Positions 1 to 5,665 of a DNA stretch of 5,665 bases are shown here, in pieces. The notes under the pieces were generated by a model. It did not search any database, had not been told where the DNA came from, and saw only the letters and a program-made list of their open reading frames with translations. The stretch spans positions 1 to 5,665 of the forward strand of contig DYMR01000127.1 of the NCBI GenBank assembly GCA_020721485.1, given 5' to 3'. Positions within the stretch are counted from its first letter, which is position 1. Each line of letters starts with the position of its first letter. This DNA is from Halothiobacillus neapolitanus (GTDB taxonomy: Bacteria > Pseudomonadota > Gammaproteobacteria > Halothiobacillales > Halothiobacillaceae). The translations under genes and the position numbers were made by a program.

Positions 1-601
1 CGAGCTGATGCCGATCGAAGAAGATGAGCACGGCACCTATATTTTGAACTCGCGCGATTTGCGGGCGGTCGAGCATGTGCAGGCGTTGACGCGAATCGGT
101 GTCGATTGCCTGAAGATCGAAGGGCGTACCAAGTCGCACTACTATGTGGCGCGCACGGCGCAGGTGTATCGGCGGGCGATTGACGATGCCGTGGCCGGAA
201 AACCGTTCGACCCGAGCTTGATTGCTGAATTGGATAACCTCGCGCATCGCGGCTACACCGATGGCTTTTTCGAGCGGCATCACACCAAGGAATATCAAAA
301 TTACTTGGAAGGGGTGTCGAAAAATCGGCAGCAACAGTTTGTCGGCGAAGTCACGGCGGTGGCGGGCGATTGGGTGGAAGTGGACATCAAAAACAAGCTG
401 CAAGTCGGCGATGCCGTCACTTTCCTGCTGCCCGATGGCAACCGCGATATTCGCCTGGATGCCATGCAATCGCTGGATGGAACGCCGATGCAGGAAGCCC
501 CCGGCGGCGGCTATCGGGTGCGTGTGCATCTGCCCGAGGAGGCCGCCGCGATGGGCGATCGGCTGAAATACGGCCTGATCGCGCGGCATTTGCCGGGCTG
601 A
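1..601 (+). CDS. trhP: TrhP (YegQ) U32-family tRNA hydroxylation protein, 5'-truncated by window edge
   Basis: C-terminal part (199 residues visible) of a U32 'peptidase' family protein of the YegQ/TrhP type. The frame is open to the left edge, and the ATG at position 8 is internal: the residues around it (MPIEEDEHGTYILNSRDL) align with the middle of E. coli YegQ (453 aa). In E. coli, TrhP uses prephenate as a hydroxyl source to make 5-hydroxyuridine at tRNA position 34, the precursor of cmo5U/mcmo5U; no protease activity is established for this subgroup. Visible landmarks are LNSRDL, the family-typical LKIEGRTKS with the following YVARTAQVYRRAIDD helix, AHRGYTDGFF, and a C-terminal beta-barrel-like domain from about visible residue 105 (QQFVGEV...VKNK-like IKNKLQVGDAV), ending LARHLPG-like as in YegQ. 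The N-terminal half, which would carry the conserved cysteines of the family's Fe-S site, is outside the window. lptF starts 17 bases downstream. The family call is firm; the exact tRNA target is inferred from the E. coli homologue. Confidence 0.92.
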   Translation, partial: ELMPIEEDEHGTYILNSRDLRAVEHVQALTRIGVDCLKIEGRTKSHYYVARTAQVYRRAIDDAVAGKPFDPSLIAELDNLAHRGYTDGFFERHHTKEYQNYLEGVSKNRQQQFVGEVTAVAGDWVEVDIKNKLQVGDAVTFLLPDGNRDIRLDAMQSLDGTPMQEAPGGGYRVRVHLPEEAAAMGDRLKYGLIARHLPG

Positions 602-618
602 TGCCGGAGCATTGACGC

Positions 619-1752
619 ATGGGCGTACTCACCCGCTATTTGTGGCGCGAAGCCGGGGTTTCCTCGCTGGCGGTGGGCGGGGTGCTGATGTTGGTTTTGC
701 TGGCGAATTTGTTGGCGCGGCTGCTTTCGGCGGCGGCCGATGGCTCGATCCCCAGCCACTTGATTTGGATCATGCTCGGCTTCAACGCCATTAAGCTATT
801 GATTTATGTGCTGCCGGTCGGGCTGTTTATCGGCGTGATGTTCGCGCTGGGGCGGATGAACCGCGATTCGGAATTATCGGTGTTGCGCGCTTGCGGATTC
901 GGCCCCGCACGCCAAACGCGGGTGTTGTTGGGCTTGGCTGTGCCGGTGATGCTCCTGACCGGCACGGTGTCGTTGTGGGGCTATCCCACGGTGCAACGCA
1001 TTCAGTCGGAACTGCTGACTTCTGCCAAAAATGATCCCTTGCTGTCGCAAATCCCCGTCGGGCGATTCATCGAAGACCCTTCCGGTCGCGCGGTGCTGTA
1101 TGTGGGCGAGCGCAGTAAAGGCGGCTATGCCGATGTGTTCGCCTTTAACACTGCCTTGAATCCGAACAATCCGCGCCAACAGCCGGGCGTCGAGGCGGCA
1201 CCGTACGGCGCGTTGAAAACCGACGCAGAGGGGCATCGTTACATTGTGTTGTCCGAAGGTCGGCGCATTGAGGGGCAGGCGGGCGCAGCGAATTGGTCGG
1301 TGATTGATTATCAAACCCATGAGGTGCTGATTCCGGGGCATGCAGAACCGGCCGGGGCTGACGCCAAAACCATGAAGTCCTCTTGGGCGTTGCTGCATTC
1401 GCCCGTACCGGCCGATCAGGCCGAATTTTATTATCGGCTTTCTCAGGCGATTTCTGTCTGGGTGTTGGTGATGATTGCGGTACCGCTCGCGCAATCGCGT
1501 CCGCGTTCTGGGCGCTATGGCCGGTTGTTTTGGGCGTTTTTACTGTATGCGCTGTATTTCAATGTGATTGCGCTGGGGCAAAATTTAATTAAACAAAACA
1601 GCCTTTCGTTGTGGCTGGCTTTGGCGGTCGTTCACGGCGTATTTTTACTGCTGTGGTGGGCGTTGCGCTGGTGGCAATCCGGCGGTTGGCTGCGCTTGCG
1701 GGCGCGAATTTTTTATTCCCACAAGCCGGGCGCTGTGCATGAACACGCTTGA
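619..1752 (+). CDS. lptF: LptF, LPS export ABC transporter permease
   Basis: Inner-membrane permease of the LptB2FGC complex, which extracts LPS from the outer leaflet of the inner membrane and passes it to the LptC-LptA bridge. The protein is 377 residues (E. coli LptF 366). The N-terminus MGVLTRYLWREAG aligns with E. coli MIIIRYLVRETL, which supports the start; GGAG at 606-609 lies 9 bases upstream. Hydrophobic segments sit at about 15-36, 56-78 and 102-121. A periplasmic beta-jellyroll region spans about 125-265, followed by membrane segments at about 273-292, 302-323 and 330-349. The coupling-helix motif SELSVLRACG (84-93), with E85 matching the LptB-facing Glu of E. coli LptF, is intact. 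AEFYYRLS (268-275) matches the conserved AEFNWRI segment before TM4. The C-terminus carries a basic tail ending SHKPGAVHEHA, whose last codons overlap lptG by 14 bases. In many proteobacteria lptFG lie beside and divergent from pepA; here they follow trhP. Confidence 0.95.
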   Translation: MGVLTRYLWREAGVSSLAVGGVLMLVLLANLLARLLSAAADGSIPSHLIWIMLGFNAIKLLIYVLPVGLFIGVMFALGRMNRDSELSVLRACGFGPARQTRVLLGLAVPVMLLTGTVSLWGYPTVQRIQSELLTSAKNDPLLSQIPVGRFIEDPSGRAVLYVGERSKGGYADVFAFNTALNPNNPRQQPGVEAAPYGALKTDAEGHRYIVLSEGRRIEGQAGAANWSVIDYQTHEVLIPGHAEPAGADAKTMKSSWALLHSPVPADQAEFYYRLSQAISVWVLVMIAVPLAQSRPRSGRYGRLFWAFLLYALYFNVIALGQNLIKQNSLSLWLALAVVHGVFLLLWWALRWWQSGGWLRLRARIFYSHKPGAVHEHA

Positions 1753-2851
1753 CCGGTATTTGATTCGCAGCGTGGTGTTGGGCGGCTTGGCCTCGACCGC
1801 TGCGTTCGCGGTGTTGATTGTGGTGTTTGGCGCGATTGATGAGCTGCCGAAAACCGACGCGAACTACAGTTTTTGGCAGGCGCTTTCTTTTGTGCTGTTG
1901 ACCATGCCCGGCTATCTCTATGATTTTTATCCGGTGGCCGTGCTGGTGGGCGGGTTGCTGGCCTTGGGGAGCCTGGCGGCGCATTCGGAGCTGACCGTGA
2001 TGCGCGCGGCGGGCATGTCGCTGTTTCGCTTGTCGCGCCCGGTGCTGATCGGCGGGGTGATTCTGGCGCTGCTTGGCATGGCGATGGGCGAAACCCTGGG
2101 CGCTTGGGGGCAGGAAAAGGCCAACCAAATGCGGGCGCAGGCGCAAAATCAAGGCGTGAGCGTGAGTTTGAAATCCGGCCTGTGGCTGCGGGATGGCAAT
2201 CGCTTCATCAATGTGCGCCAAGCCTTGGTGGGGGGGCGTTTGAACGAGGTGCGGGTGTTTACGCTGAACGCGCAAGGCTTGCCCGATGCCCTGCTGTTCG
2301 CCCAATACGCCACCAGCGAAGGCGGCGACCGCTGGCAATTGCATCAAGTGGAGCAAACACTTCTGTCGCCTTCGGCCACCGGCGGGGCGGTGGTGTCCGA
2401 ACATCTGCCGGTGCTCTCGGATGTGCGACTGTTTTCGCAGGCGGTATTGCGGGTGGCGGTGCTTAATCCGCACCACATGAACATCGTGCAACTGCTGCGT
2501 TATGTGCAGTATCTCAAAGCAAATCAATTGGATGCATCGACTTATCAGTCGGCACTGTGGGGGCGGGTGTTCGCGCCAATTTCCGTGCTGGTGATGCTGT
2601 TCATGACCCTGCCGTTCGTGTTCGCCCCGCAACGCGGCGGCAGCGCGGGCCGATGGTTATTTATCGGCATCGTGATCGGTGTGGTGTATCTCACCCTGGT
2701 GCAAATCGTGTCGGCATTTGCGCCCGTATACGGTGCCGGTCGCGCGTGGGTTCCCTTGCTGAGTGCGGTGTTCCCGCCGGCTTTATTTACCCTGCTCGGC
2801 TATTGGGCCATGCGGCGGTTCTTGCCGGGTATGGGGTCGCGCGGGCGCTGA
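1739..2851 (+). CDS. lptG: LptG, LPS export ABC transporter permease
   Basis: Partner permease of LptF in the LptB2FGC LPS extractor. The protein is 370 residues (E. coli LptG 360). MNTLDRYLIRSVV aligns with the E. coli GVLDRYIGKTI start region, so the ATG at 1739 is well supported even though no clear Shine-Dalgarno precedes it. The start lies inside the end of lptF (14-base overlap), which suggests translational coupling and equal synthesis of the two subunits. Membrane segments are at about 13-32, 58-80, 101-119, 276-297, 305-327 and 337-357, with the periplasmic beta-jellyroll between TM3 and TM4. The coupling-helix motif SELTVMRAAG (83-92) has its conserved Glu (E84). GLWLRDGNRFINV (147-159) is a typical LptG signature, matching GLWAKDGNNFVYI in E. 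coli. LNPHHMNIVQLLRYVQYLK (242-260) and YQSALWGRVFAPISV (269-283) also match the family. A run of seven G at 2230-2236 encodes part of VGGR. parC begins 24 bases after the stop. Confidence 0.95.
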   Translation: MNTLDRYLIRSVVLGGLASTAAFAVLIVVFGAIDELPKTDANYSFWQALSFVLLTMPGYLYDFYPVAVLVGGLLALGSLAAHSELTVMRAAGMSLFRLSRPVLIGGVILALLGMAMGETLGAWGQEKANQMRAQAQNQGVSVSLKSGLWLRDGNRFINVRQALVGGRLNEVRVFTLNAQGLPDALLFAQYATSEGGDRWQLHQVEQTLLSPSATGGAVVSEHLPVLSDVRLFSQAVLRVAVLNPHHMNIVQLLRYVQYLKANQLDASTYQSALWGRVFAPISVLVMLFMTLPFVFAPQRGGSAGRWLFIGIVIGVVYLTLVQIVSAFAPVYGAGRAWVPLLSAVFPPALFTLLGYWAMRRFLPGMGSRGR

Positions 2852-2863
2852 GTTGAATTTTTT

Positions 2864-2869
2864 AAGAGG
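2864..2869 (+). promoter_or_regulatory. Ribosome binding site of parC
   Basis: AAGAGG lies 6 bases before the ATG at 2876, within the 24-base lptG-parC gap. It fixes the parC start. No promoter is apparent in the short gap, so parC is probably read from further upstream. Confidence 0.6.
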
Positions 2870-2875
2870 CTTGCG

Positions 2876-5110
2876 ATGAGTTTTGAATTATTCAACACGC
2901 CAGAAGGCTTCGAGCAACGCCCGTTGGCGGAGTTTTCCGAGCAAGCGTATTTGAACTACGCGATGTATGTGATTCTCGACCGCGCGTTGCCAAGCGTGTG
3001 CGATGGCCTAAAACCCGTGCAGCGTCGCATTGTGTATGCCATGAGCGAGCTGGGGTTAACGGCGGCCTCCAAGCACAAAAAATCTGCCCGCACCGTGGGC
3101 GATGTGATCGGCAAATTTCACCCGCACGGCGATTCGGCCTGTTACGAAGCGATGGTGCTGATGGCGCAGCCGTTTTCGTACCGTTATCCGCTGATCGATG
3201 GCCAGGGGAATTTTGGCTCGCCGGATGATCCCAAATCCTTCGCCGCGATGCGCTATACCGAATCGCGCCTGACCGCATACGCCCAAAGCCTGTTGTCCGA
3301 AGCGGGGCAGGGCACTGTCGATTGGCAGCCGAATTTTGATGGCACGCTCGAAGAGCCGTGTTTATTGCCCGCCCGCCTGCCGAATGTGCTGCTGAACGGC
3401 GGCATGGGCATTGCGGTGGGGTTGTCTACCGATATTCCGCCGCACAATCTGCGGGAAGTGGTGGCCGCGACCGTGGCGCTGCTCGACGACCCCGAGGCCG
3501 AGGTTGATGCCCTGTGCCGCCACCTGCGCGGGCCGGATTTTCCCACCGAAGCCGAAATCATCACCCCGCCGGATGAACTGCTCGCTCTCTACCGCAGCGG
3601 AGTCGGCTCCGTGCGACAACGCGCCCGCTACGACATTGAACAGGGCGATATCGTCATCACCGCGCTGCCGTTTCAGGTGTCTGGCAGCAAAGTGCTCGAA
3701 CAAATCGCCGCGCAGATGAACGCGAAAAAACTGCCGCTGGTCAGCGACTTGCGCGATGAATCGGATCACGAAGCCCCCACGCGCCTCGTGATCGTGCCGC
3801 GCAGCCGCCAAGTCGATACCGAGGCGCTGATGGCGCACCTGTTCGCTACCACCGATCTGGAAAAAAGCTACCGCGTCAATCTCAATGTCATCGCCCGCGA
3901 TGGCCGCCCGCGCGTGATGAACCTCAAAGAGATTTTGAGCGAATGGCTGGCGTTTCGCACCGAAACCCTCACCCGTCGATTCCGCTGGCGGCTGGACAAA
4001 GTGCAGTCCCGCTTGGAAATTCTTGCGGGTTTGTTGATCGCCTTTTTGAATATCGACGAAGTCATCGCCGTGATTCGAGAAGCCGACGAACCCAAATCCG
4101 AACTCATGGCGCGTTTTGTATTGAGCGAACGCCAAGCCGAAGCGATTCTCGAAATCCGCCTGCGCCAGCTCGCCAAACTCGAAGAAATCGCCATCCGCAA
4201 AGAACAAGACGCACTGAGCGCTGAACAAGCCGAACTCGAACGGTTGCTGGCCGAACCCGCCGCCCTGCGCGCACGGCTGCGCGAAGAACTGCAAGCCGAT
4301 GCCAAACAATACGGCGATGTGCGGCGCTCGCGGCTCGTCACCCGCGATGCCGCCCAAGCCTTGTCCGAAACCGCGCTCATCACCAGCGAACCGATCACCG
4401 TCGTGCTCAGCCAGAACGGGTGGATTCGTGCCGCCAAAGGGCATGAGGTCGATGCCCACGGGCTTTCGTACAAAGCCGGCGACGGCTACCTCGGCCACAT
4501 TCAAGGCAAATCCACGCAAACGCTCGTCCTGTTCGACGACACGGGTCGGTGCTACGCCCTGCCCGCACACAGCCTGCCTTCCGCGCGCGGGCAGGGCGAA
4601 CCCCTCACTGGCCGCCTCGCACCGCCGCCTGGCGCTCGGTTCACCCAACTGGCCTTGGCGGATGAAACCGAATCCCTCCTGCTATGGCAAACCAGCGGCT
4701 ACGGCTATCGCGTGCCCTACAGCGAACTGCTGAGCCGGCAGCGCGCCGGCAAAGTGCAAATCAACCTGAGCGAAGCCAGTGCGCTGGGCGAACCGATGAA
4801 AATCACCCCGGATGCTCAGTTGCTCGCACTCGCCAGCAGCGACGGCCATGTGCTCATCATGCCGCTGGCGGAAATTCCAGAACTCAACAAAGGTCGGGGC
4901 AATAAACTCATGGGGCTCAAACCGGACGCACAACTGGCGTTCGCCACCTTCCTGCGACCCAACGAAGTGCTGAAAATCCAATCCGGCGCGCGCAGCATCA
5001 CGCTCAAAGGCGTTGATTTTGAACACTACACCGGCAACCGCGCCAGTCGAGGGCGACTCCTGCCCCGAGGCTTCCAGCGAGTGGATGGCTTGATGGCGAT
5101 TGAAAGCTGA
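2876..5110 (+). CDS. parC: ParC, DNA topoisomerase IV subunit A
   Basis: Breakage-reunion subunit of topoisomerase IV (ParC2ParE2), a type IIA enzyme that decatenates daughter chromosomes and relaxes supercoils using ATP hydrolysed by ParE. The protein is 744 residues (E. coli ParC 752) and is collinear with it throughout. The winged-helix/tower core occupies about 1-490. It includes [18 protein letters not shown] (44-61), [19 protein letters not shown] (68-86) and the catalytic Arg126-Tyr127 in FAAMRYTES (E. coli Tyr120). The quinolone-determining positions are wild type: Ser87 and Glu91, equal to E. coli Ser80 and Glu84. [16 protein letters not shown] (295-310) and NIDEVIAVI (392-400) precede a helical stretch at about 417-475. 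The C-terminal beta-pinwheel (about 505-740) has the degenerate GyrA-box-like RGQGEPLTG (571-579) as in ParC, with no true GyrA box, which argues against GyrA. parE is not in the window. Leucine codon choice changes along the gene: CTC is rare in the first ~200 codons and common afterwards. Confidence 0.97.
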   Translation: MSFELFNTPEGFEQRPLAEFSEQAYLNYAMYVILDRALPSVCDGLKPVQRRIVYAMSELGLTAASKHKKSARTVGDVIGKFHPHGDSACYEAMVLMAQPFSYRYPLIDGQGNFGSPDDPKSFAAMRYTESRLTAYAQSLLSEAGQGTVDWQPNFDGTLEEPCLLPARLPNVLLNGGMGIAVGLSTDIPPHNLREVVAATVALLDDPEAEVDALCRHLRGPDFPTEAEIITPPDELLALYRSGVGSVRQRARYDIEQGDIVITALPFQVSGSKVLEQIAAQMNAKKLPLVSDLRDESDHEAPTRLVIVPRSRQVDTEALMAHLFATTDLEKSYRVNLNVIARDGRPRVMNLKEILSEWLAFRTETLTRRFRWRLDKVQSRLEILAGLLIAFLNIDEVIAVIREADEPKSELMARFVLSERQAEAILEIRLRQLAKLEEIAIRKEQDALSAEQAELERLLAEPAALRARLREELQADAKQYGDVRRSRLVTRDAAQALSETALITSEPITVVLSQNGWIRAAKGHEVDAHGLSYKAGDGYLGHIQGKSTQTLVLFDDTGRCYALPAHSLPSARGQGEPLTGRLAPPPGARFTQLALADETESLLLWQTSGYGYRVPYSELLSRQRAGKVQINLSEASALGEPMKITPDAQLLALASSDGHVLIMPLAEIPELNKGRGNKLMGLKPDAQLAFATFLRPNEVLKIQSGARSITLKGVDFEHYTGNRASRGRLLPRGFQRVDGLMAIES

Positions 5111-5125
5111 AGAAACCACTTCAGC
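5106..5125 (+). other. Hairpin straddling the parC stop codon
   Basis: GCTGAAG (5106-5112) pairs perfectly with CTTCAGC (5119-5125) around a 6-base loop. The parC TGA lies inside the left arm. No T-tract follows, so it does not qualify as an intrinsic terminator. It could protect the mRNA 3' end or be a chance inverted repeat. No better terminator for the upstream genes lies before the tRNA promoter, so read-through into the tRNA unit is possible. Confidence 0.4.
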
Positions 5126-5164
5126 ACACGCAGCACCCGATTGAACAAATCGTGCAAAATTCCA

Positions 5165-5193
5165 TTGACAGCCATAGCCGACCTGCGTACTAT
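5165..5193 (+). promoter_or_regulatory. Stable-RNA promoter of tRNA-fMet
   Basis: A perfect -35 TTGACA (5165-5170), a 17-base spacer, then TACTAT as -10 (5188-5193, 4 of 6 consensus bases). The discriminator that follows is GC-rich (GCGC at 5194-5197), the arrangement known from rRNA and tRNA promoters under stringent (ppGpp/DksA) control. Transcription would start near 5200, leaving a leader of about 8 bases before the mature tRNA end at 5208. AT-rich DNA just upstream of the -35 (about 5141-5164) could act as an UP element. Stringent control is inferred from this layout and not shown. Confidence 0.75.
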
Positions 5194-5207
5194 GCGCAGC
5201 CTACAGA

Positions 5208-5284
<77 letters not shown>

Positions 5285-5288
5285 TCAC

Positions 5289-5328
5289 AAACACAAAGCC
5301 CCGGCCAGTCTGGGGCTTTGTGTTTTTA
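5289..5328 (+). terminator. Intrinsic terminator of the tRNA-fMet gene
   Basis: A perfect 14-bp stem pairs 5289-5302 with 5312-5325 (core ACAAAGCCCC / GGGGCTTTGT) around a 9-base loop. The stem's 3' side runs into a T5 tract ending at 5327. It sits 4 bases after the tRNA CCA. The stem is strong and the T-tract lies on the + side only, so it ends transcripts coming from the tRNA. Confidence 0.92.
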
Positions 5329-5433
5329 TCGTCCGCCAGCCGGGCTTGTTTCAAAAAACCGACCAGTCGTCGGGGACTTGCCGCAATACAGGGTGATGCG
5401 GCCATTGAGGTATTCACGCTTTTCAAGATTCAT
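5326..5433 (-). pseudogene. N-terminal remnant of a phage-type DNA methyltransferase (tentative)
   Basis: A 35-codon minus-strand frame starts MNLEKREYLNGRITLYCG. That opening resembles the N-terminus of phage and restriction-type N6-adenine/N4-cytosine DNA methyltransferases, which commonly begin with a (Y)LNGRITLxxGD(C/S) strand before the DPPY catalytic motif. After residue 18 the expected GD(C/S) is replaced by GKSPTTG, and the frame stops at the foot of the tRNA terminator with no DPPY motif. I infer a gene cut to its first ~18 codons by a recombination or deletion joint near 5380. The match is short and from memory of the family pattern, so it may be chance. If real, it marks an eroded mobile-element or prophage edge downstream of the tRNA gene. 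Confidence 0.35.
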
Positions 5434-5441
5434 GTTATGTT
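5413..5441 (+). promoter_or_regulatory. Possible sigma70-type promoter
   Basis: TTCACG (5413-5418, 4 of 6 -35 bases), a 17-base spacer, then TATGTT (5436-5441, 4 of 6 -10 bases) preceded by TG one base upstream (5433-5434), an extended -10. Transcription would begin near 5448. It is of interest only because a structured segment and an intrinsic terminator follow. Matches of this quality occur by chance. Confidence 0.25.
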
Positions 5442-5447
5442 TCTTCT

Positions 5448-5528
5448 CGTCATTGATGCGCCAGTGCTGCGAGCACCCCCAGCAGCATCAGACTGCCCCG
5501 AGGTGACGCAGCGCCTTGGGGCTTTTTT
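5448..5528 (+). ncRNA. Candidate small RNA with two hairpins
   Basis: This roughly 80-base segment follows a possible promoter and ends in a rho-independent terminator. Upstream of the terminator stem, TGATGC (5454-5459) pairs with GCATCA (5485-5490), and TGCTG (5465-5469) pairs with CAGCA (5480-5484). The two helices are continuous on the 3' side and separated by a 5-base bulge on the 5' side. An alternative small hairpin GTGCT/AGCAC (5464-5476) competes with the inner helix. The layout of 5' hairpin, short linker, terminator hairpin and T6 is typical of Hfq-type sRNAs. I recognise no known sRNA family. The same bases are open on the minus strand, so the structure may instead reflect coding or leftover mobile DNA. 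Confidence 0.22.
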
Positions 5529-5665
5529 ATAGGCCAAATGAGCTGGCCGGTGCGTTGTGATACCATGTATTCAATCGCTGTCCTTTGTTCTTGGTCATGC
5601 GGCGCAAATACCGTCACCCCTGTCCAGAAGGCGCGCGGGGCATATTCAAATACCGATAGCCCCGG
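5450..5665 (-). CDS. Unrecognised minus-strand reading frame, 5'-truncated by window edge
   Basis: An open frame of 71 codons enters from the right edge and stops at TGA (5450-5452); any start codon lies outside the window. Part of it reads like a real protein (FEYAPRAFWTGVTVFAPHD at residues 6-24, then EQRTAIEYMVSQRTGQLIW). It ends in a Gly/Ala/Leu-rich hydrophobic tail (GSLMLLGVLAALAHQ). I do not recognise a family. It precedes the methyltransferase-like remnant by 16 bases on the same strand, which would fit an operon-like order in a prophage or mobile element. The middle encodes KKPQGAASPRG across the + strand terminator hairpin. A slippery A-AAA-AAG heptamer occurs there in frame, and the -1 frame would end by an ATGA overlap with the remnant's start. 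Codon third positions look less GC-biased than in lptFG-parC. It could be a non-coding frame. Confidence 0.35.
   Translation of the reverse strand, partial: PGLSVFEYAPRAFWTGVTVFAPHDQEQRTAIEYMVSQRTGQLIWPIKKPQGAASPRGSLMLLGVLAALAHQ
5495..5528 (+). terminator. Second intrinsic terminator, + strand
   Basis: GCCCCGAGG (5495-5503) pairs with CCTTGGGGC (5514-5522) in a 9-bp stem with one G-T pair and a 10-base loop, followed directly by T6 (5523-5528). The strength and orientation are those of a rho-independent terminator for + strand transcripts. No recognised + strand gene lies between it and the tRNA terminator. It may end a small RNA, catch read-through from the tRNA unit, or be left from a lost gene. 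Confidence 0.65.

Larger units (their letters stand above)
5329..5665. other. Likely accessory or degraded region downstream of tRNA-fMet
   Basis: No intact recognisable gene lies here. The stretch is visibly less GC-rich than the core genes, carries short minus-strand frames including a methyltransferase-like remnant, and begins right after a tRNA gene, a common landing point for integrative elements. No integrase, transposase or duplicated tRNA 3' end is visible in the window, so the element, if any, would extend to the right or be mostly deleted. The assignment is inference. Confidence 0.35.

Noticed and set aside
8..601. ATG at position 8 as the true start of the first gene
   Set aside because: The frame is open to the edge, and the residues around this Met align with the middle of YegQ; about half the protein must lie upstream.
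2230..2236. Run of seven G in lptG as a phase-variation switch
   Set aside because: The run is short, encodes normal Gly codons, and lptG is essential in most Gram-negative species; switching off would be costly. Possible only as a sequencing-error hotspot.
1589..2632. 347-codon minus-strand frame opposite lptF/lptG
   Set aside because: Very rich in His, Gln and Arg, low complexity, no recognisable domain; a shadow of lptG.
2839..2865. GC-rich end of lptG followed by T6 as a terminator before parC
   Set aside because: The only stem (GCGC/GCGC) has almost no loop and lies over 10 bases from the T run; the T run more likely just forms the AT-rich leader before the parC ribosome binding site.
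3362..4648. 428-codon minus-strand frame opposite parC
   Set aside because: Long antisense frames are expected opposite a GC-biased gene; its composition (Gly, Phe, Ala, Gln, His rich) is typical of a shadow and parC is unambiguous.
2876..5110. GyrA instead of ParC
   Set aside because: No canonical GyrA box in the C-terminal domain, shorter than GyrA, and collinear with E. coli ParC including the HGDSACYEA and RGQGEPLTG segments.
5538..5665. + strand open frame from ATG 5538 to the right edge (MSWPVRCDTMYS...)
   Set aside because: No ribosome binding site, unusual Cys/Trp/Ser-rich composition and no family resemblance; the opposite-strand frame is a better candidate.

Overview
The window looks like chromosomal DNA from a Gram-negative proteobacterium, most likely a gammaproteobacterium of fairly high GC. 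The evidence is an LPS-export permease pair (LptF/LptG), a ParC that tracks the E. coli protein closely along its whole length, a YegQ/TrhP-type U32 protein, and an initiator tRNA gene with its CCA encoded. I cannot name the genus from sequence alone.

Positions 1-5110 hold four genes, all on the + strand and tightly packed. They are the 3' part of trhP (tRNA wobble-uridine hydroxylation), then lptF and lptG (14-base overlap; inner-membrane half of the LPS transporter), then parC (topoisomerase IV subunit A). Gaps are 17, -14 and 24 bases, and I see no convincing terminator between the genes, so they may form one transcription unit. The functions are unrelated (tRNA modification, envelope assembly, chromosome decatenation). 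The shared theme is essential or growth-linked housekeeping.

Positions 5111-5328 hold a stable-RNA unit: a consensus -35 with a 17-base spacer, a weaker -10 and a GC-rich discriminator, then a complete initiator tRNA-fMet (5208-5284), then a strong intrinsic terminator (5289-5328). A small hairpin without a T-tract straddles the parC stop codon.

Positions 5329-5665 look different: lower GC by eye, no intact housekeeping gene, and minus-strand reading frames entering from the right edge. The minus strand carries the 3' end of an unrecognised open frame (5450-5665) and a 35-codon frame whose first ~18 residues resemble the N-terminus of phage-type DNA methyltransferases before the match is lost (5326-5433). 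The same stretch on the + strand has a promoter-like element, a two-hairpin structure and a second intrinsic terminator (5495-5528), so a ~80-nt small RNA is an alternative reading. This is probably the worn edge of a mobile element downstream of the tRNA gene. It is the only part of the window where something undescribed could sit, and the evidence is thin. The rest is ordinary core genome in a somewhat unusual order.
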